From positions 930,001 through 994,000 of the forward strand of contig NZ_CP084992.1 in assembly GCF_044793635.1 (NCBI RefSeq): a stretch of 64,000 bases of DNA, given 5' to 3'. Numbering within the stretch: position 1 is the stretch's first letter; each line of letters opens with the position of its first letter. The notes below the pieces were generated by a model. It saw only the letters and a list, made by a program, of their open reading frames with translations. It was not told the origin of the DNA and searched no databases. Shown here piece by piece: positions 1-9,288 of this stretch. Origin of the DNA: Virgibacillus_F necropolis_A (lineage in GTDB: Bacteria > Bacillota > Bacilli > Bacillales > Amphibacillaceae). Position numbers and translations under genes: made by a program.

Positions 1-150
1 AACCCCCTACATAGACTGCACAGAATTCCTTCCAAAAATAAAGAGCTTACAACGGTTACCTCAGATGCTGTTGATTTATGTAATAAAATAATCAATACAT
101 TAATCAGTTTATATCCTACAGAGAAAATTGCTTTACTTAAAACAGGTTAA
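1..150 (+). CDS. C-terminal end of an unknown protein (partial)
   Basis: An open frame enters from the left edge and ends at a TAA at 148-150, giving 49 residues ending in LLKTG. Composition looks protein-like, but no motif is recognisable, so no function is offered. The start lies outside the window. The 273 bp that follow, up to the next gene, hold nothing I recognise apart from the ribosome binding site of that gene. Confidence 0.4.
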   Translation, partial: NPLHRLHRIPSKNKELTTVTSDAVDLCNKIINTLISLYPTEKIALLKTG

Positions 151-423
151 TACTGACTGTCTGTTGATAGAAATAATAATAAAACGATTGTTCCTGTATC
201 GATGGAGCAGTTTAGCTGATGAGTGATATTTCCATCTGTGTTTAATAAGAATGTGCAATTGTGAAAAAGAATTGCGTCCTCTTTAGGGCGCAGTATAAGA
301 ATAAAGACATGTGTCAGGATCAGGGCCAATTTATGGAACAATTTATTGTGGAAGTAATGGTAATTAAAATAAATGTTTTTTCAAATATCGAACCAATAAA
401 ATGTAATAGGGGGTAAGAAATGA

Positions 424-1272
424 ATGAAAAAGATTGAAAAACATCGTAAAGAAGTACAATCTTTAGATGAAATTTTAGGCTGTGGTTGGGCGTTAATCAA
501 GTATCCAAATAGGGGGAATGGAGAAGTTATTTACTCTTGCAATGCTGGTCACATATTTGAAATGAAGCCCAAAGTATTTTTAAAATATAAAAGTTGTCCT
601 ATATGTGAAATTAAAAAGGAAGTAAAGCGTGACAATACTAAGTATAACTCATTTTTAAAACAAGCACAGGAATTTAATGATGGGAAATGTGAACTTACAG
701 GGGACATAATAAACGTAGACGTGCATCATCTATATAGTATTCGTAAATTTGCCGAACTTAGTTATAATCCCAAAAATGCTATTTTATTAAATCGCGGACT
801 TCATAAAGAGTATCATCGTAAGTATTCTCCATATAATACTCATTCTTACACGTTTTTAGCATGGTTACGTTGTTTACGTGATGAAACGAAACCAGAAGGT
901 GTAACAACAGAAGCAATTAATAAATTAATCTCTAAAGTTGAGGGTGTCATGCAAGATTTAGAAATCAAGGTTGCACAAAAAAGGTTGATAACATCCCAAA
1001 TACCCATCCTTACATCGTTTCAAAAATCAATTACTAACAAACAGGCGTTAAAAAATATGATGACAAAAGCAGATGGGTTGCTCGAAAACAAAAACACAAA
1101 TCATGGAGAAACAATTGAATTAGCAAATGGTGATGTCATCATATTGCATGTATATTTTGAGCCTTATATTTTTTATAAGAATGATTTTGGTAATTGGTTA
1201 GAATACAATCCTATTTCAGGTAGTATATTAGAAAATGCTTACAATACAATTGTAAACAGACAGAGGGACTAA
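424..1272 (+). CDS. HNH-like protein with N-terminal zinc-ribbon-like domain, function unknown
   Basis: A 282-residue protein. The ATG at 424 follows a GGGGG-type ribosome binding site at about 409-414. Residues 39-61 contain a C-x3-H ... C-P-x-C arrangement (C39, H43, C58, C61) that could hold zinc. Residues 89-131 contain Cys, a His pair (H101-H102), Asn residues near 116-118, and then H127 and H131 (LHKEYH). This spacing is typical of HNH/treble-clef nucleases, so DNA cleavage is possible. The C-terminal 120 residues match nothing I know. It stands alone, followed by a terminator-like hairpin, beside the end of another unknown gene, which suggests an accessory or phage-derived edge. Confidence in the ORF is good; the nuclease role is inferred from motif spacing only. 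Confidence 0.7.
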   Translation: MKKIEKHRKEVQSLDEILGCGWALIKYPNRGNGEVIYSCNAGHIFEMKPKVFLKYKSCPICEIKKEVKRDNTKYNSFLKQAQEFNDGKCELTGDIINVDVHHLYSIRKFAELSYNPKNAILLNRGLHKEYHRKYSPYNTHSYTFLAWLRCLRDETKPEGVTTEAINKLISKVEGVMQDLEIKVAQKRLITSQIPILTSFQKSITNKQALKNMMTKADGLLENKNTNHGETIELANGDVIILHVYFEPYIFYKNDFGNWLEYNPISGSILENAYNTIVNRQRD

Positions 1273-1373
1273 GATAGTGAGTAGATTCATTAGCGGTTGC
1301 TTTTATTCAATTATGTGCTTAATAGTTCTATAAACGATTTTCCATAAAAGGACGCTGTTATTGAATAGCGAAA

Positions 1374-1415
1374 GGCTAATTTCTCAGTAAAATACTGAAA
1401 AATTAGCCCCTTTTA
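1374..1415 (+). terminator. Rho-independent terminator after the HNH-like gene
   Basis: GGCTAATTT (1374-1382) pairs with AAATTAGCC (1400-1408), with an inner CAG/CTG pair and a 7-nt loop, followed by CCTTTT. The stretch from here to about 1755 (roughly 340 bp) holds no gene I can support. Confidence 0.55.
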
Positions 1416-1755
1416 TCTTCCAGAGTCTTTAATGTTGTAAATCCGCCCTTCCATGACGTTACCCCATTGGTAAATCTTGTGAAAATCGCTAGTAAAAAAC
1501 ATGACAGAAGCGGTATATTTTTATGACCTTAATCAAAGTGCGAAAGAAATGCTAAAAAGATTAACGTTTAGTTCTTTTTGGTAAGCTTTTCTAATGCTCC
1601 ACGCATACATAACTATTATCTATTAGGCTAATGGTATTTCTAAACGAGAAAATGTGACAAACTTAAATACAGCATATATAAAATTATAACACTTTAGTAA
1701 TTATTATATTGATTCTTTTGATACCAAAGGGGCATAAATAGGGCACAAAATTATA

Positions 1756-1800
1756 AATCAAAAACAACCCCTTGCCACAAACATTGATGTGACAAGGGGT
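1756..1800 (-). terminator. Terminator of the suf operon
   Basis: On the minus strand ACCCCTTG-x-CACA pairs with its complement (arms 1788-1800 and 1767-1779), followed by a U-rich tract. It lies 9 bp beyond the sufB stop. Confidence 0.85.
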
Positions 1801-1808
1801 AATTACTT

Positions 1809-3206
1809 TTATCCAATTGAACCTTCCATTTCGAATTTGATAAGTCGGTTCATTTCAACTGCATATTCCATTGGAAGTTCTTTCGTGAATGGCTCGATGA
1901 AGCCCATTACGATCATTTCTGTTGCTTCCTGTTCGCTAATCCCTCTACTCATCAAGTAGAATAATTGCTCTTCAGAAACCTTCGAAACTTTTGCTTCGTG
2001 CTCTAATGAAATATTTTCGTTATTTACTTCGTTATATGGAATTGTATCTGATGTTGATTCATTATCCATGATTAACGTGTCACATTCAATATTAGAACGT
2101 GCACCTTCTGCTTTGCGTCCAAAATGAACAATTCCGCGATACGTTACTTTACCACCTTGTTTTGAAATTGATTTCGAAACAATGGTTGATGAAGTGTTTG
2201 GTGCTAAGTGGTGCATTTTAGCTCCAGCATCCTGGTGTTGTCCACGGCCAGCGATAGCAATCGATAATGTCATACCACGAGCGCCTTCACCTTTTAAGAT
2301 GACTGCTGGGTATTTCATTGTCAATTTAGATCCAATGTTACCATCGACCCATTCCATCGTTGCGTTTGCATCACATGTCGCACGCTTCGTTACTAGGTTA
2401 TACACATTGTTTGCCCAGTTTTGAATCGTTGTATAGCGGCAATAGGCATCTTTTTTAACAAAGATTTCAACAACTGCACTATGCAGAGAATTCGTTGTAT
2501 AAACTGGTGCTGTACAACCTTCGACATAGTGAACCGATGCACCTTCGTCAACAATGATAAGTGTACGTTCGAATTGTCCCATATTTTCCGAGTTAATACG
2601 GAAATATGCTTGTAATGGTGTTGTTGTTTGCACACCTTTTGGAACATAAATGAACGATCCACCTGACCACACTGCTGAATTTAGTGCAGAAAACTTATTG
2701 TCAGAAGCAGGAATAACTTTCCCGAAGTATTCTTTAAATAAGTCTTCATTCTCTTTTAACGCAGTATCTGTATCTTTAAAGACAATTCCTAAGTCAGATA
2801 GGTCTTCTTTTAAGCTATGGTACACAACTTCAGATTCATATTGTGCTGAAACCCCAGCCAAATATTTTTGTTCTGCTTCAGGAATTCCTAGCTTATCAAA
2901 AGTTTGTTTAATTTCTTCAGGTACTTCATCCCATGTTTTCCCTTGACGTTCTGATGGCTTAACATAGTAAATAATTTCATCAAAGTTCAACTCAGAAAGA
3001 TCTCCGCCCCACTGTGGCATAGGCATTTTGTAGAATTGATCCAATGCCTTCAAACGATAGTCAAGCATCCACTGAGGTTCGTCCTTAATTTTTGAAATTT
3101 CTTTTACTACGTTTGGCGTTAACCCTTTTTCTGTACGAAAAATTGAAACGTCTTTATCATGAAATCCATATTTATACTCTTCGATTTCAGGCGCTTTTTT
3201 CGCCAT
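1809..3206 (-). CDS. sufB: Fe-S cluster assembly scaffold protein SufB
   Basis: SufB is the core scaffold of the SUF machine. With SufC and SufD it builds iron-sulfur clusters in the cytosol. The 465-residue product has the full SufB/SufD beta-helix family sequence, including WSGGSFIYVPKGV, GRGQHQDAGAKMHH and the C-terminal SRGISEQEA segment shared with SufD. The conserved Cys in the NIECD segment (about residue 375) is the expected cluster-building Cys. The start is placed at MAKKAP, because AAAGGAGG lies just upstream (about 3213-3220); a longer reading to 3239 has no good binding site. It is last in sufC-sufD-sufS-sufU-sufB, separated from sufU by about 200 bp carrying a hairpin repeat. 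Confidence 0.97.
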   Translation of the reverse strand: MAKKAPEIEEYKYGFHDKDVSIFRTEKGLTPNVVKEISKIKDEPQWMLDYRLKALDQFYKMPMPQWGGDLSELNFDEIIYYVKPSERQGKTWDEVPEEIKQTFDKLGIPEAEQKYLAGVSAQYESEVVYHSLKEDLSDLGIVFKDTDTALKENEDLFKEYFGKVIPASDNKFSALNSAVWSGGSFIYVPKGVQTTTPLQAYFRINSENMGQFERTLIIVDEGASVHYVEGCTAPVYTTNSLHSAVVEIFVKKDAYCRYTTIQNWANNVYNLVTKRATCDANATMEWVDGNIGSKLTMKYPAVILKGEGARGMTLSIAIAGRGQHQDAGAKMHHLAPNTSSTIVSKSISKQGGKVTYRGIVHFGRKAEGARSNIECDTLIMDNESTSDTIPYNEVNNENISLEHEAKVSKVSEEQLFYLMSRGISEQEATEMIVMGFIEPFTKELPMEYAVEMNRLIKFEMEGSIG

Positions 3207-3246
3207 GTAAAAAACCTCCTTTAGGTGTTTGAAACTCAAGCTACTC

Positions 3247-3400
3247 CATTTGGCTACGTCTAGCTACAGCGATCAGTTGCTAGTAGACTTCCTTCCCCGT
3301 ATCTTCGATAAGTCAACATCGAAAGAATATCACTTTCGTGTTTCCTTATCTCGCACAGGTCAGTCCAGTCTATACGCACCTTAACAATCGCTTACGCTTT
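3247..3400. repeat. Hairpin-forming intergenic repeat inside the suf operon
   Basis: The sufU-sufB gap holds nested inverted repeats: GATAAG (3307-3312) with CTTATC (3345-3350), and CGAAAG (3320-3325) with CTTTCG (3333-3338). Its outer parts, GTCTAGCTACAGCG on the left and CGCTTACGCTTTT on the right, resemble the ends of the 117-bp repeats at 42533 and 61801, but the centre differs. It looks like a diverged member of a Bacillaceae intergenic repeat class and would be transcribed within the operon message. Confidence 0.6.
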
Positions 3401-3402
3401 TG

Positions 3403-3834
3403 CTACTCATGAACACCTTTTTCCATTGCTTTCCAGGCTAGTGTTGCACATTTAATGCGGGCTGGAAATTTTGTCACGCCTTGCAGCGCTTCAATGTCCT
3501 CTAAATCAAATTCTTCTGTATCAACATCTTCACCCAGCATCATTTGTGAAAAGAGCTTAGACATCTTTAACGCTTGATCGATTTGTTTTCCTTTAACTGC
3601 CTGTGTCATCATGGATGCAGATGACATGCTGATGGAACATCCTTCACCTTCGAATTTTGCGTCTGTAACTATTCCATCGTCGATTTTGAGCTGGAGTTGT
3701 ATACGATCCCCACATGTTGGGTTATTCATATCAACCGTCAATGCGTCACCTTCGACAAAGCCACGATTTCTTGGGTGTTTATAATGATCCATAATTACTT
3801 GTCTATATAGTGTATCGAGGTTATTAAAAGACAT
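3403..3834 (-). CDS. sufU: Zinc-dependent sulfurtransferase SufU
   Basis: SufU takes persulfide sulfur from the SufS desulfurase and hands it to the SufBCD scaffold. The 143-residue product has the SufU zinc ligands C41, D43 (NPTCGD), C66 (GEGCS) and C129 (IKCATLAW), plus the insertion between the second and third Cys that distinguishes SufU from IscU. The start is ATG at 3834 with AAAGGAG upstream; an earlier ATG at 3861 lies inside sufS with no site. It overlaps the end of sufS by 11 bp, consistent with translational coupling. Confidence 0.96.
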   Translation of the reverse strand: MSFNNLDTLYRQVIMDHYKHPRNRGFVEGDALTVDMNNPTCGDRIQLQLKIDDGIVTDAKFEGEGCSISMSSASMMTQAVKGKQIDQALKMSKLFSQMMLGEDVDTEEFDLEDIEALQGVTKFPARIKCATLAWKAMEKGVHE

Positions 3835-5044
3835 CACCAAAATACTCCTTTGTTTTAACAAGTCCTGAAACTAACTTGTCAATATCTTCTTCGGTGTTAT
3901 ATAAATAAAAGCTAGCACGTGCTGTTGCTGTTACTTCTAACCATCGCATTAAAGGTTGTGCGCAATGATGGCCAGCACGGACTGCTATACCTTCCGCATC
4001 TAGAGCCGTTGCCGTATCGTGTGGATGTACATCATCCAAGTTAAATGTTACAAGCCCTGCACGTTCTTCCGGACCGTAAATGGTGATCCCATTAATGGTA
4101 CGCAATTTTTCAAGTGCATAATGAGCTAATTTATGTTCATGTTCGATGATGTTGTCCATTCCTACATCATTAAGGAAATCAATTGCAGCGCCTAAACCGA
4201 TGGCACCTGCAATGATTGGCGTTCCACCTTCAAACTTCCAAGGCAACTCTTTCCATGTTGAGTCGTGTAAATGAACAAAATCAATCATTTCTCCACCAAA
4301 TTCAACTGGCTCCATGTTTTCTAAAAGCTCTCGTTTACCATATAAAACACCAATACCTGTTGGTCCACCCATTTTATGAGCAGAAAATGCATAGAAGTCA
4401 CAATCCAAATCAATTACGTCAACTGACATGTGTGGGGCACCTTGCGCACCGTCCACAAGCATTACTGCTCCATTTTGATGAGCAATTTCCGCAATTTCCT
4501 TTATCGGATTAATCGTTCCAAGTACATTGGAAACATGCATAACAGAAACTACCTTGGTATTACTAGTAATTGTATCACGTACAGCATCAAGTGCAATAGT
4601 ACCATCTTTTTCAAGTGGTATATATTTTAATGTTGCACCAGTAGCTTTTGCAGCCTGTTGCCATGGAATGATATTACTATGATGCTCCATTGGTGTAATA
4701 ACGATTTCGTCGCCTTCTTTTAAATTCTGGCGAGCATAACTGTATGCTACTGTATTAATTGATGTAGTAGTACCACGGGTGAAGATCACCTCTGCAGTAC
4801 TGGATGCGTTGATGAAACGGCGAACCTTTTCGCGCGCTCCTTCATACTTTTCAGTGGCACGTGTACCAAGTGTGTGTACCCCGCGATGAACATTCGAGTT
4901 ATCCTGACGATAATAAGTATCAATCGCCTCGATAACTGGCAATGGCTTTTGTGATGTTGCTGATGAGTCAAGGTAGACTAAAGGATGTCCATTTACTTCC
5001 TGATCAAGGATAGGAAACATTTGCCTTATGGCTTTTACATCCAT
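3824..5044 (-). CDS. sufS: Cysteine desulfurase SufS
   Basis: A PLP-dependent group II cysteine desulfurase of 406 residues that removes sulfur from cysteine and passes the persulfide to SufU. The PLP lysine is K224 in SAHKMGGPTG; the catalytic Cys is C361 in RAGHHCAQP. H121/H122 (EHHSN) stacks on the cofactor in the family. The length is normal. Its start codon overlaps the sufD stop by one base (TAATG), and its end overlaps sufU, so the three genes are tightly coupled. Confidence 0.97.
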   Translation of the reverse strand: MDVKAIRQMFPILDQEVNGHPLVYLDSSATSQKPLPVIEAIDTYYRQDNSNVHRGVHTLGTRATEKYEGAREKVRRFINASSTAEVIFTRGTTTSINTVAYSYARQNLKEGDEIVITPMEHHSNIIPWQQAAKATGATLKYIPLEKDGTIALDAVRDTITSNTKVVSVMHVSNVLGTINPIKEIAEIAHQNGAVMLVDGAQGAPHMSVDVIDLDCDFYAFSAHKMGGPTGIGVLYGKRELLENMEPVEFGGEMIDFVHLHDSTWKELPWKFEGGTPIIAGAIGLGAAIDFLNDVGMDNIIEHEHKLAHYALEKLRTINGITIYGPEERAGLVTFNLDDVHPHDTATALDAEGIAVRAGHHCAQPLMRWLEVTATARASFYLYNTEEDIDKLVSGLVKTKEYFGDVF

Positions 5045-6345
5045 TAGTAAACCTTCCTCTCAATTACTTGTGTCAACTGTTTCTTAACCGATTCAATTGG
5101 AAGCTGATTAACAACTGGCGCCAGGAAACCATGAATAATTAAGCGCTCAGCCTCTTGTTGTGTAATACCACGGCTCATCAAGTAGTATAATTGAATAGGG
5201 TCAACACGACCAACAGATGCAGCGTGCCCTGCTGTTACATCATCTTCATCAATTAATAGAATTGGATTAGCATCACCACGTGACTTATCACTTAACATTA
5301 AAACACGTGATTCTTGTTCAGCGTTCGATTTAGAAGCACCGTGTTCGATTTTACCAATTCCATTAAATATTGCAGTAGCTTTATCCTTCATCACACCATG
5401 TTGTAAAATATATCCTTCTGATTCTTTACCAAAGTGAACGATTTTTGCGGTAAAGTTTTGCGTTTGCTTACCACGACCAACTGTTACTGTTTTCGCATTT
5501 GACTCAGAATTATCACCAACTAAATGTGTAATATTTTCTGAAACGGTGTTCCCATCGTTCATTTGCCCTAGTGCCCAGTCAATCTTCGCATCGCGATAAG
5601 CAACTCCACGACGGTTAATATATGTCGTAGTACCTTCTGCAAAGTTATCGACTGCACCAAATGAGATTCTTGCATTATTGTGTGCAATAACCTCTGTAAC
5701 AATATTTGCTACAGTTTCTTGCTCATGATTATTTGAAATGTAGTTTTCCACATAAGTTAATGAACTATTATCATCTGCTACAACTAACACGTGATTGAAT
5801 AGTGCAACTTCAGGATCTTCCTGCCAGAAAATAGTTTGGATTGGTACATCTAATTCAACATTTTTTGGAACATATACAAATATGCCGCCATTCATTAATG
5901 CTGCATGTAACGCTGTTAAACGATGCTCATCAATAGATACTGCATCCTTCATGTAATAGCGTTTCACCACATCCTCATGCTCATTTAATGCAGTGAAAAT
6001 ATCAGTGAAAATAACACCTTTTTCCTTTAACTCTGCACTTAGTGATGCATATGCTACGGAATGATTCCGTTGTATTATAAGGTTTTCGTTACCTTTTTCA
6101 ATAAAATCTTTAATTTCTTCAGGCAAATTTTCAAGTGATGAAAGCTTATCGCCTTGTGCTGAATGTTTAAAATTACTAAAATTCCATTTACCAATTTTCG
6201 TTTTATCAGGCTTTGGCATCTCAAGCGTATCAGCTTGTTCAAGAGCTTGAAGGCGTAATGAATTCATCCATTCTGGTTCGTTTCGATCACCTGAAAACTG
6301 ATTGATATATTCTTTATCATATGGCAGCTTTGTTTCAACAGTCAT
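5044..6345 (-). CDS. sufD: Fe-S cluster assembly protein SufD
   Basis: A 433-residue SufB paralogue and partner in the SufBC2D complex. It has the family segments VYVPKNVELDVPIQ, GRGKQTQNFTAKIVHFGK and VTAGHAASVG; the conserved His in GHAA corresponds to the interface His used in cluster assembly. The C-terminal SRGITQQEAERLI is shared with SufB. The gene starts 17 bp after sufC and runs into sufS with a one-base overlap. Confidence 0.96.
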   Translation of the reverse strand: MTVETKLPYDKEYINQFSGDRNEPEWMNSLRLQALEQADTLEMPKPDKTKIGKWNFSNFKHSAQGDKLSSLENLPEEIKDFIEKGNENLIIQRNHSVAYASLSAELKEKGVIFTDIFTALNEHEDVVKRYYMKDAVSIDEHRLTALHAALMNGGIFVYVPKNVELDVPIQTIFWQEDPEVALFNHVLVVADDNSSLTYVENYISNNHEQETVANIVTEVIAHNNARISFGAVDNFAEGTTTYINRRGVAYRDAKIDWALGQMNDGNTVSENITHLVGDNSESNAKTVTVGRGKQTQNFTAKIVHFGKESEGYILQHGVMKDKATAIFNGIGKIEHGASKSNAEQESRVLMLSDKSRGDANPILLIDEDDVTAGHAASVGRVDPIQLYYLMSRGITQQEAERLIIHGFLAPVVNQLPIESVKKQLTQVIERKVY

Positions 6346-6362
6346 ACTACCCCTCCTAACTT

Positions 6363-7148
6363 CTACGCTTTTTGGCCTACAGTTTCGTCTTCAATACCTA
6401 ATTCTTCTTTAATCCACTCATAACCTTCTGCTTCTAAACGCTTAGCAAGCTCAGGTCCACCTGATTTAACAACGCGTCCTTGCATCATTACATGAACATT
6501 GTCAGGTGTAATGTAGTTTAATAGGCGTTGGTAGTGTGTAATGATTAAGCAACCAAAGTTCTCACTGCGTAATTTATTAATTCCTTTTGATACTACCTTT
6601 AATGCATCAATATCTAATCCAGAGTCAATTTCATCTAAAATTGCAATTTCTGGTTTAATCATCATTAATTGAAGAATCTCATTACGTTTCTTCTCCCCAC
6701 CGGAGAATCCTGTATTTAAATAACGTTGTGCCATGTTTTTATCGATTTCAAGGTAATCAAGTGCACTATCCATTTCTTTAATAAATTTCATTAATGAAAT
6801 TTCGTCACCTTCTTCACGGCGTGCGTTTACAGATGAACGCAAGAAATCAGAAGTTGTTACACCACTAATTTCACTTGGGTATTGCATACCTAAGAAAAGC
6901 CCTGCACGTGCACGTTCATCTACTTCCATTTCAAGAACGTCTTCGCCATCTAACAGTACGCTTCCTTCTGTTACTTCATATTTAGGATGCCCCATAATTG
7001 CAGATGCAAGTGTCGATTTCCCTGTACCATTTGGTCCCATAACTGCGTGGAATTCGCCACCTTTTATCGTAAGGTTTACCCCTTTCAATATTTCACTACC
7101 TTCAATTGATACATGAAGATTTTTAATTTCTAGTGTTGATCCTGCCAT
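6363..7148 (-). CDS. sufC: SufC, ABC-type ATPase of Fe-S assembly
   Basis: A 261-residue soluble ABC ATPase that drives conformational change in SufBCD. Walker A is GPNGTGKST at about residues 38-46; the signature is FSGGEKKR, the variant typical of SufC; Walker B is AILDEIDSGLD, with a His switch in IITHYQR. First gene of the suf operon. The upstream 260 bp contain a TATAAT-like -10 on the minus strand at 7335-7340, without a convincing -35. Confidence 0.97.
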   Translation of the reverse strand: MAGSTLEIKNLHVSIEGSEILKGVNLTIKGGEFHAVMGPNGTGKSTLASAIMGHPKYEVTEGSVLLDGEDVLEMEVDERARAGLFLGMQYPSEISGVTTSDFLRSSVNARREEGDEISLMKFIKEMDSALDYLEIDKNMAQRYLNTGFSGGEKKRNEILQLMMIKPEIAILDEIDSGLDIDALKVVSKGINKLRSENFGCLIITHYQRLLNYITPDNVHVMMQGRVVKSGGPELAKRLEAEGYEWIKEELGIEDETVGQKA

Positions 7149-7347
7149 ATCGATACCTCCAATTACTCTCTTTATATACTATTTATCAAACGGAATGATT
7201 ACATCCATTCTCAATTTATTCTCATTACAATCTTAAATCATTTCGAATTTATTATCAACTCTTTTCAACTATATACACCATGGATTCTAGGCTACAAACT
7301 TTAATGAAAAGAATAAAAAATCCGAGTATCTTCTATTATAGTATAAA

Positions 7348-7385
7348 AACAAGAAAAATGCTGATGATGTGAATCTCTTCACACC
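7348..7385 (-). terminator. Terminator after the 56-residue ORF
   Basis: On the minus strand a TGTGAA/TTCACA stem with a GAGA loop (7368-7383) is followed by a T-rich stretch. It lies just downstream of the small ORF at 7410-7580 and supports that ORF being a separate unit from sufC. Confidence 0.5.
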
Positions 7386-7409
7386 ACCAACATCATGCAT
7401 ATAATCTAT

Positions 7410-7580
7410 TTATTTGTGTAGTTGACTTTCAAGTTCAGCTGTCATGTGTTTACATTTTTCATATTCATGTTGTCGTCTTTTTTCGACTGCAATTTGATTT
7501 TCTAACTTTCGTCCATACTCTGCATACCCCATCTTGTGAGACTGATGCATCGCTTTCTCCATTTCTGGAGTGTAATTCAT
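7410..7580 (-). CDS. Small hypothetical protein, 56 residues
   Basis: An ATG-started frame encodes a hydrophilic, probably helical peptide beginning MNYTPEMEKAMHQSHKMGY, rich in Lys, Glu and His, with one Cys. Codon use looks like the neighbours and a terminator follows. No strong ribosome binding site sits at the usual distance; AAAGGATG lies about 24 bp upstream. I do not recognise the family. It lies between metQ and sufC in a gap otherwise too long for this region. Confidence 0.45.
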   Translation of the reverse strand: MNYTPEMEKAMHQSHKMGYAEYGRKLENQIAVEKRRQHEYEKCKHMTAELESQLHK

Positions 7581-7779
7581 TCGTAAACCACTATAAATAG
7601 TGAATCATCCTTTCGACTTAATTACAATAATAAGATTATCACAATTATGTTCCCCGGACAAAACGCAAATAAACGTAGGATAACGAATTGAACTTAATAT
7701 TTCCCCCGAAAATAAAGATAACTGACTTTTCTTATTTTTTTTAACTAATTCCTCTCATTTACTGTACATTACTCCGAAT

Positions 7780-8607
7780 TTAGTTTTTTCCGTCAACAGG
7801 GACGACTGCACCTTCAAATTCCTCTAAGATAAAGTTTTGAATTTCCTCTGAGTGCAACACATCAACTAATGTATGCAATGCCTTATTATCTTTGTTATCT
7901 TTTTTAACCGCAATTACATTTACATATGGCGATTCTTCGCCTTCTAAAATAAGGGCATCCTCCAATGGATTCAATTCAGCTCCGATTGCGTAATTTGTAT
8001 TAATCGCCACTAAAGCCTCTTCTTCAGATTTGTACATGTCAGGTAAAAATGCTGCGTCAATATCTGCTGAGAACTTTAAGTTTTTAGGATTTTTAACAAT
8101 GTCATCAACCGTTGCTTCTACTTTATTAACTTCATCTGAAAGCTTAATTAACCCTTCTTTTTCCAACAAGGAAAGAACACGTCCATGATCGGCAACAGAA
8201 CGACTCATGATTACTTCTGTACCTTCTGGTATATCCTTCACACTCTTAATTGTTTTTGAGTAAATTCCAATTGGTTCAATATGAATTCCACCGATATGCG
8301 TAAAGTCATAGCCTAATTCTTCTTTCTGATTTTGCAGATATGGAATGTGTTGGAAATAGTTTGCATCCAAATCACCGCTAGCTAAGTCTTGATTAGGCAA
8401 TACATAATCCTGATACTCTTCAATATTTAGCGTAATGCCTTTTTCTTTAAGAATCGGTTTTGCCTCTTCTAAAATTTGAGCATGTGGCACACTTGATGCG
8501 CCTACAGTGATTTCTGAGTCACTGTCACTATTTTTTTCTTCATTTCCCCCACATGCCGCTAACGTCAATACAACTAAAACTGAAATAAATGCTAAAAATT
8601 TCTTCAT
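7780..8607 (-). CDS. metQ: Methionine ABC transporter substrate-binding lipoprotein MetQ
   Basis: A 275-residue lipoprotein of the NlpA/MetQ family. A short signal peptide ends in the lipobox LAACGG, so the mature protein is anchored at Cys19 on the outer face of the membrane. The body has the family segments VGASSVPHAQILE, YQDYVLPNQDL and YFQHIPYL. Third gene of metN-metI-metQ, 12 bp after metI. The S-box riboswitch upstream of metN fixes the substrate as methionine or a derivative. Confidence 0.95.
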   Translation of the reverse strand: MKKFLAFISVLVVLTLAACGGNEEKNSDSDSEITVGASSVPHAQILEEAKPILKEKGITLNIEEYQDYVLPNQDLASGDLDANYFQHIPYLQNQKEELGYDFTHIGGIHIEPIGIYSKTIKSVKDIPEGTEVIMSRSVADHGRVLSLLEKEGLIKLSDEVNKVEATVDDIVKNPKNLKFSADIDAAFLPDMYKSEEEALVAINTNYAIGAELNPLEDALILEGEESPYVNVIAVKKDNKDNKALHTLVDVLHSEEIQNFILEEFEGAVVPVDGKN

Positions 8608-8619
8608 AATACTCTCCCC

Positions 8620-9288
8620 TTATCTTTTATCTAATTTGTTGGAAATGAAGTCTCCAATGAACTGAAAAATAAATACAATAATAACAATCAATATGGTACA
8701 AACGAGTACAACATCAAAATCGTGTCGTTGAAACCCATAAAAGTAAGCATAATTTCCGAGTCCACCTGCACCAATGACACCTGCCATCGCTGTGTAACCA
8801 ATTAAAGCAATTGCAGTTACTGTCAGGCCAGATATAAGTGCCGGCATGGATTCAGGTAACAGTACCCGAAAGATAATTGTTCGTGTTTTAGCCCCCATGG
8901 ATTTCGCTGCTTCAATTACGCCCTTATCTACCTCCCTCAAAGCAATTTCAACTAGTCTTCCGTAAAATGGTGCTGCTCCAATAATTAACGCTGGCAACGC
9001 CGCGTTCGGACCACGTATCGTACCAATTAAAAACTCTGTAAACGGGAATAATAGTAAAATTAAAATGATAAACGGAATCGCTCTGAAAACATTTACTATC
9101 GTTGCTACAATAAGATTTAAAAATTTATTTTGCCAAATTCCATCTTTAGTTGTGAGATATAAAAGCAAGCCTAGTATAATTCCTATAATAAACGTCCCGA
9201 TTAAGGCTAAAATCGTCATATAAAACGTTTCGTAAGTGGCAATCCAAAAATCCTGTACATCCAAATCCGGGAAAAAATTAGTTAACAT
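8620..9288 (-). CDS. metI: Methionine ABC transporter permease MetI (MetP)
   Basis: A 222-residue integral membrane protein with about five hydrophobic helices and the permease EAA loop (VIEAAKSMGAKTRTII), which docks onto the MetN ATPase. Family length is normal. ATG at 9288 follows GAGGTGATC, and the gene overlaps the 3' end of metN by 11 bp, indicating coupled expression. Confidence 0.95.
   Translation of the reverse strand: MLTNFFPDLDVQDFWIATYETFYMTILALIGTFIIGIILGLLLYLTTKDGIWQNKFLNLIVATIVNVFRAIPFIILILLLFPFTEFLIGTIRGPNAALPALIIGAAPFYGRLVEIALREVDKGVIEAAKSMGAKTRTIIFRVLLPESMPALISGLTVTAIALIGYTAMAGVIGAGGLGNYAYFYGFQRHDFDVVLVCTILIVIIVFIFQFIGDFISNKLDKR

Noticed and set aside
147..341. Minus-strand 64-codon ORF
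   Set aside because: No ribosome binding site, no motif, and composition like AT-rich non-coding DNA.
1424..1513. 29-codon minus-strand frame downstream of the HNH-like gene
   Set aside because: Has an ATG but no ribosome binding site and no recognisable homology; could be a gene remnant but cannot be supported.
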